Made by a program: the position numbers and the translations under genes. Source: JBEVMS01 sp040508515 (GTDB taxonomy: Bacteria > Pseudomonadota > Gammaproteobacteria > Xanthomonadales > Rhodanobacteraceae). Taken from it: 8,144 nucleotides of DNA. Under the pieces are notes generated by a model that was given only the letters and a program-made list of their open reading frames with translations, was not told the origin of the DNA and did no database searches. Positions within the stretch are counted from its first letter, which is position 1; the number at the start of each line of letters is the position of its first letter. Of the stretch, positions 5,645 through 8,144 are shown piece after piece. Location: the NCBI GenBank assembly GCA_040508515.1, contig JBEVMS010000154.1, positions 1-8,144 of the forward strand, in the 5' to 3' direction.

Positions 5645-6482
5645 CCTTCTTCGCAGGCTTTTTGGGGGGCTTTGCGGTCTTTCCATTCAAGGAATTCTTG
5701 GTTGCAACGCCCGACCTCTTGACGGCTTTCTTAGCTGCTTTAGCAGGCGTCTCTCTAGTCGCAACCCCGGCCGAAGAATTTTTAGCGATGACCTTCGGCT
5801 TAGTAACGATTTCGACCACCGTGCTGGGCTGCTTGCTGGATTTCTGTTCAACTCCGGCCTCACTGATAAAGAGATTTCTCGTGAAATTTCCAACAGTGTT
5901 CGTTGTCACCGAGTCAAAGGCTCCTCCAACGAGACCTCCCAAGATGGGGACAGCCTTGCCAAGATTGATGATGCCCGTGCTGCCAAATTTGGTCAGTAAA
6001 CGAAAACCGACAGCTTTGTTTATCTTGAGCAAGGTAGCGCCGCTGATGCCTTTGACCGAATTGATGGCAACCTTTCCTACCACGGCGATGCCCGCATCTT
6101 TAAGAATGTCGACGGCGGCATTGCCAGTGAGGCATGCAAAGGCGAGGGCCTTGACCCGATCTTCCTTTGGGTCATGCCCGCCTAAATAAGCGATGGCTGT
6201 GATCATCCGAAGCTGCACATACATCACGCTTGCCACGTTGGCTGTAATCGCCACGGGAAGGGTGATGAGCCCTCCGAGGCCAGCCAAAAAGCCAGCTGTG
6301 GCCGCCTTTGTATTTTGCCAACGGATGAGTGAGTTGGCAGCATCGAGAGGTGTAGCACTGTTTTTTCTATAGTCCTCAGCAAGTTCGCGAGCAGTCCCCG
6401 TACCAGGGATGCCATCCATTGCCTTTTCGTAGGCCCATTCAAGCGCCTGCCTAATTTTGCTTTCAGTTAAATCTGTGCTCAC
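5625..6482 (-). CDS. EcsC-family protein with lysine/alanine/proline-rich C-terminal tail
   Basis: 285 residues from GTG 6482, preceded by AGGGG about eight bases upstream. The EcsC-like domain spans about residues 10-205. It has AYEKAMDGIPGTGTARELAE (17-36), SLIRWQNTKAATAGFLAGLG (51-70), a hydrophobic stretch to about 100 (LPVAITANVASVMYVQLRMI), and CLTGNAAVDILKDAGI. It ends with KINKAVGFRLLTKFG and the hydrophobic ILGGLVGGAFDSVTTNTVGN (180-199). EcsC proteins are membrane-associated and their biochemical role is not established; the name comes from the Bacillus ecsABC locus. Residues 245-280 form a basic tail (PAKAAKKAVKR, KPPKKPAKK) resembling histone H1-like or AlgP-type tails; binding to nucleic acid or other polyanions is inference. 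The last residues NPPTN are encoded by repeat copy A, so the native C-terminus may have been altered. The DNA is less GC-rich than alaS, suggesting acquisition. A TATAAT lies 95 bases upstream. Confidence 0.8.
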   Translation of the reverse strand: MSTDLTESKIRQALEWAYEKAMDGIPGTGTARELAEDYRKNSATPLDAANSLIRWQNTKAATAGFLAGLGGLITLPVAITANVASVMYVQLRMITAIAYLGGHDPKEDRVKALAFACLTGNAAVDILKDAGIAVVGKVAINSVKGISGATLLKINKAVGFRLLTKFGSTGIINLGKAVPILGGLVGGAFDSVTTNTVGNFTRNLFISEAGVEQKSSKQPSTVVEIVTKPKVIAKNSSAGVATRETPAKAAKKAVKRSGVATKNSLNGKTAKPPKKPAKKGNPPTN

Positions 6483-6576
6483 GAGCTGCCCCTTTTGGCT
6501 GCATGGAGGAATACATCAATCTGAGGAATCCAATGGCCTTACGCTGGCGTATCTCATTTAGGTGCTATGGGTCCTA

Positions 6577-6582
6577 ATTATA
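6577..6582 (-). promoter_or_regulatory. Perfect TATAAT (-10) upstream of the EcsC-family gene
   Basis: TATAAT reads on the minus strand at 6582-6577, about 95 bases before the EcsC start, inside the A/T-rich tail of the terminator at 6590-6609. The hexamer 17 bases upstream would lie within the hairpin and is a poor -35, so activity may be weak or need an activator. Confidence 0.4.
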
Positions 6583-6609
6583 AGCAAAAGCCCTGCCACG
6601 AGGCAGGGC
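6583..6609 (-). terminator. Intrinsic terminator after the 32-residue gene
   Basis: On the minus strand GCCCTGCC (6609-6602), loop TCGT, and GGCAGGGC (6597-6590) form a perfect 8-bp stem followed by TTTTGCTTATAA. It lies 28 bases after the stop of the small gene and before the EcsC gene. It should end most small-gene transcripts and make EcsC expression depend on readthrough or its own promoter. The T-run is short (four) but T-rich beyond. Confidence 0.8.
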
Positions 6610-6637
6610 GATGTGATCGCCAAAATTCGCTGTCTAC

Positions 6638-6736
6638 TTAGTCGGAAGCTGCCAGTTGACGGCACTTACGAACCAGTTCCTGAGCCCCCGCAATGACTAC
6701 CCACAGTCCAATGAAAGCAAAAACATTCTTAGCCAT
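6638..6736 (-). CDS. Small putative single-pass membrane protein, 32 residues
   Basis: From ATG 6736 to TAA 6638-6640. It reads MAKNVFAFIGLWVVIAGAQE, then LVRKCRQLAASD: a short basic start, a hydrophobic run at about residues 5-18, then a basic, amphipathic C-terminus. This is the pattern of a small inner-membrane protein with its positive end (R, K, R) in the cytoplasm. GGAG at 6743-6746 lies six bases before the ATG, a good ribosome binding site. A strong terminator follows at 6583-6609, so it looks like a complete one-gene unit. I do not recognise a family. Similar architecture occurs in toxic type I toxin peptides, small regulatory membrane proteins and phage coat-like peptides; none can be chosen. 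The call rests on RBS, terminator and composition, with no homolog known to me. Confidence 0.6.
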   Translation of the reverse strand: MAKNVFAFIGLWVVIAGAQELVRKCRQLAASD

Positions 6737-6777
6737 ACTCCACTCCGAGACGCCACGCCAAATTTGTCGCAACAGAT

Positions 6778-6796
6778 CCATCAGATCATCTGGTGG
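6778..6796. promoter_or_regulatory. Odd-centred dyad upstream of the small gene (candidate operator)
   Basis: CCATCAGAT and ATCTGGTGG flank a single central C, pairing at 8 of 9 positions with one G-T mismatch; the inner CAGAT/ATCTG is perfect. It lies about 40 bases upstream of the small-gene start on the minus strand, where an operator would be expected. No convincing promoter hexamers were found around it. Confidence 0.35.
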
Positions 6797-6868
6797 CCTT
6801 CGACCGACGCGGTGCGGTGATGTTTGACCCTTCCTGTCTCATTGAACGCGACTGGATTGAGCAACTGG

Positions 6869-6900
6869 GTTCTTTCCTCAAAAGAACTGTGCTTTGAGGA
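6869..6900. other. Two mutually exclusive hairpins
   Basis: Hairpin 1 pairs GTTCTTT (6869-6875) with AAAGAAC (6881-6887) around a five-base loop. Hairpin 2 pairs TCCTCAAA (6875-6882) with TTTGAGGA (6893-6900) around a ten-base loop. They share bases 6875-6887 and cannot form together, and this holds for transcripts of either strand. On the minus strand they lie 15 bases after the stop of the tail fragment, so they may be the 3' end structure of that gene. No T-run follows. Confidence 0.45.
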
Positions 6901-6914
6901 TTGAAGCTCAGACT

Positions 6915-7027
6915 CTAAGCTTTGGCAGTCGCCTTGGCAGTGGCTTTTTTAGCCGCTTTCCTCTGGCTTTCTTTGCCGCTTTGGCGGGTACTTTTGTTGG
7001 TGCACCAGAGATCAGTAAGGTCTCTGG
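6915..7027 (-). pseudogene. 3' remnant of a gene with a basic, alanine/lysine-rich tail, cut by IS-2
   Basis: On the minus strand one frame reads LGDYPETLLISGAPTKVPAK and then AAKKA. The neighbouring frame continues KRKAAKKATAKATAKA to the TAG at 6915-6917, once a single A is restored near 6959-6966. So a one-base deletion has split a tail of the histone H1-like kind. The motif PAKAAKKA..KR is shared with the tail of the EcsC-family protein (PAKAAKKAVKR), suggesting a related gene or a duplicated 3' end. The 5' part is missing: the fragment begins at the IS-2 end (7028). The identity of the parent gene is unknown; a phasin-like or EcsC-like protein would both fit. Confidence 0.5.
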
Positions 7028-7062
7028 GTAATCCCCTAGTTTTAACAGACATCAAAAGTGGA
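7028..7062 (+). repeat. Repeat copy C: low-coordinate terminus of IS-2
   Basis: Read on the plus strand it starts GTAATCCCCTAG and ends ATCAAAAGTGGA. It is inverted relative to copy B, sharing GTAATCCCC at the outer end and a CAnAAGTGGA motif 17-19 bases inward, as expected for IS terminal repeats. Confidence 0.65.
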
Positions 7063-7063
7063 G

Positions 7064-7590
7064 CTATACGGCGAGCGCCAGTTTCTGCATGGGGGTGATG
7101 TCGCCGAGCGCCATGTTGGGCGCTCATGGTTGTACGTCCATAGCCATCGAGTGGCCATGTCTTGGACCTGCTCGATCGAGTCGAACAAGGTTGGTGCAAG
7201 CCAGGCGTAGCACACGGTTCGGTTGTAGCGTTCGACGTAGGCGTTCTGCTGCGGCTTGCCCGGCTGGATGTGGGCGATCCGGATGCCCTGTTGCTGCGCC
7301 CAGGCCAGCAACGCACTACTGATGTATTCGGGGCCGCTATCGCAGCGGATCGCTCGTGGCTTGATCCGCAGGTTCAATGCGAGCTCACGGTAAATTCGAT
7401 AGACCCGCTTGTGGTTCCCACCAAAGCCCTTGACGTTGCGCAGATGCAGGAAGCACAGGCCAAAGCCCCAGTCGGGCGAATCTCATCGTGGCCTGGTCAC
7501 CATAAGTGGCTGACTTGCGAGCGGCCGGATACATTTGTGCAAACTGCTCTTCGTCAATCACCACGGTCCTTGTAGACCGGGGGCGGACCA
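7064..7590 (-). pseudogene. IS-2 orfB: IS3-family transposase with internal deletion and frameshifts
   Basis: From about ATG 7590 the frame begins MVRP as relatives do, then loses similarity for about 35 codons. Recognisable sequence resumes in another frame after a TGA: DWGFGLCFLHLRNVKGFGGN and HKRVYRIYRELALNLRIKPR. This joins directly to AIRCDSGPEYISSALLAWAQ near 7350-7357. Relatives have roughly 75-80 residues between these, including the first catalytic Asp (WSMDF), so an in-frame deletion is inferred. The second Asp (RCDSGPEY) and the Glu (NAYVERYNRT) are retained. After YNHERP the frame shifts because a C-run (GGG on the plus strand, 7118-7120) is one base short. The natural end MALGDITPMQKLALAV plus TAG (7064-7066) is visible in the shifted frame. 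Confidence 0.82.
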
Positions 7591-7599
7591 TACATTTTT

Positions 7600-7876
7600 T
7601 GCCATCGCTTCCTTCAGCAACTCCGCGCTAGCTGGGCGTCGGAGTACATCTTCTTCAGGCGCAGGTTCTCGACCTACAGATCCTTGAGCTGGGACATCAG
7701 CGAGGCCTGCATGCCGCCGAACTTGCTGCGCCACTCGTCCCACGGGGCTTCCTCCGGTCGTAGAGCGTCGTTGAGCTGATGCCGTGCTCGCGGCACAGCA
7801 GGAGCAACGCGGCGTAGGCCTCGGCTTGCTTGAGCACAGTGATGATCTGGCTGTCGGTGAATCGTGATGTCTTCAT
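7600..7876 (-). pseudogene. IS-2 orfA: helix-turn-helix transposase subunit, multiply disrupted
   Basis: The start is ATG 7876 (MKTSRFTDSQIITVLKQAEA) behind a strong GAGGAGG (7881-7887 as CCTCCTC). After CREHGISSTTLY a 23-base insertion (7735-7757) flanked by TCGT direct repeats shifts the frame. Removing it restores TLYEWRSKFGGM, the family sequence. The restored frame then reads QASLMSQLKDL, a TAG (7674-7676) where relatives have a Glu codon, and VENLRLKKMYSDAQLA. A further frameshift near 7621-7635 precedes AELLKEAMAKN. So at least three independent lesions are present. In an intact element OrfA binds the terminal repeats. Confidence 0.8.
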
Positions 7877-7907
7877 GGAACCTCCTCGGGAAAGCCTACG
7901 AGAAAAT

Positions 7908-7944
7908 TCCACTTCTGGCATCAGCTAATCTGTGGGGGGATTAC
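7908..7944 (-). repeat. Repeat copy B: high-coordinate terminus of IS-2
   Basis: On the minus strand it begins GTAATCCCCCCACA, runs through GATTAGCTGATGCC and ends AGAAGTGGA. It precedes the orfA ribosome binding site. Its first 22 bases are nearly the same as repeat copy A. Confidence 0.65.
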
Positions 7945-8144
7945 TGTGGCCCAGCGACACCCGCTTTACGCAGGGCAAAACGTAGCGGTTGCCGGCCGAC
8001 GGGGGCTTGATGCCACTCGCCGCATGATCCTCGCTTGGCAGAAGCGGAGCCAGCGTGCCCTGCAGGCAATCAGCCGATGGCGTCGGTAAGGCCACGCAGT
8101 TGGCTACCCAAGGGGTCGACACTCAGCACCGAGCCGTGTGTGTA
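7945..8144. other. Unassigned segment at the window end
   Basis: I cannot name a gene here. On the minus strand one frame is open from the window edge (HGSVLSVDPLGSQLRGLTDA, ending IG and a TGA at about 8071). Another is open from GTG 8122 to the IS-2 end, finishing SNPPTD and a TAG at 7925 inside repeat copy B. On the plus strand a frame ends in AWQKRSQRALQAISRWRR before a stop at about 8087. None is recognisable. The segment may be the end of a gene that enters from beyond the window, or the far flank of the gene cut by IS-2. Confidence 0.4.

Larger units (their letters stand above)
7028..7944 (-). mobile_element. IS-2: decayed IS3-family insertion sequence
   Basis: Between two inward-facing copies of GTAATCCCC...AAGTGGA (7028-7062 and 7908-7944) lie degraded orfA and orfB on the minus strand. 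The element is about 0.92 kb instead of about 1.2 kb. It carries an insertion, a nonsense codon and several frameshifts in orfA, and a scrambled start, a large internal deletion and a 3' frameshift in orfB. No convincing target duplication is visible. The inner repeat parts match imperfectly (CAGAAGTGGA against CAAAAGTGGA). It is not autonomous. Its transposase resembles xanthomonad elements with the motif IQPGKPQQNAYVERYNRT. Confidence 0.78.

Noticed and set aside
5361..6189. Plus-strand open frames opposite IS-1 orfA and the EcsC-family gene
   Set aside because: The minus strand carries recognisable proteins here; the plus frames read as hydrophobic or arginine-rich mirrors of them.
6811..6867. 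Minus-strand 18-codon frame beginning MRQEGSNITAPRRSK
   Set aside because: Too short, with no good ribosome binding site at a proper distance and no recognised family.
7162..7575. Plus-strand frame of 137 residues opposite IS-2
   Set aside because: The minus strand carries clear IS3 transposase motifs (NAYVERYNRT, RCDSGPEY), so this is an antisense shadow.
1..8144. CRISPR array, rRNA, further tRNA genes, toxin-antitoxin families or restriction genes
   Set aside because: I saw no regularly spaced repeats, no rRNA signatures, no second cloverleaf and no recognisable toxin-antitoxin or restriction-modification motif.

Overview
The first 4.1 kb is a conserved chromosomal block of a GC-rich gammaproteobacterium, most likely of the order Xanthomonadales (Lysobacterales: Xanthomonadaceae or Rhodanobacteraceae). 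The reasons are the order recX-alaS-csrA-tRNA-Ser(GCU), the high-GC codon use, a CsrA whose first 38 residues are nearly the E. coli protein, and IS3-family transposases of a kind common in xanthomonads. Species cannot be fixed from the sequence alone.

Layout. 1-449: 3' part of recX. 450-810: gene-free alaS leader with a GGTTGATC/GATCAACC dyad. 811-3453: complete alaS. 3454-3735: csrA leader rich in GGA motifs, with a hairpin resembling a CsrA site. 3736-3942: csrA. 3957-4150: a compact tRNA-Ser(GCU) unit with promoter, tRNA with encoded CCA, and a strong intrinsic terminator.

From about 4150 the window changes character. A tyrosine-recombinase (integrase) gene starts just after the tRNA, as expected for an island integrated at a tRNA gene. 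It is broken by a frameshift, a stop codon and an unrelated-looking insertion, and it ends at an IS3-family remnant (IS-1, about 4868-5623) before its catalytic domain. Beyond IS-1, in visibly less GC-rich DNA, lies a minus-strand cassette: an EcsC-family protein with a lysine/alanine/proline-rich C-terminal tail (5625-6482), a terminator overlapping a perfect TATAAT, and a 32-residue putative membrane protein (6638-6736) with a good ribosome binding site. Next come two mutually exclusive hairpins, the orphan 3' end of another gene with a similar basic tail (6915-7027), and a second, heavily decayed IS3-family element (IS-2, about 7028-7944). The last 200 bases are unassigned.

How it fits together. 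The left part is housekeeping: recombination control (RecX), alanyl-tRNA synthesis (AlaRS), global post-transcriptional control (CsrA) and a serine tRNA. The right part looks like the eroded left end of a tRNA-Ser genomic island. Its integrase and both insertion sequences are dead, while the EcsC-like gene and the small membrane-protein gene have intact reading frames with expression signals. That cassette is the best candidate in the window for something undescribed; its function cannot be read from the sequence.
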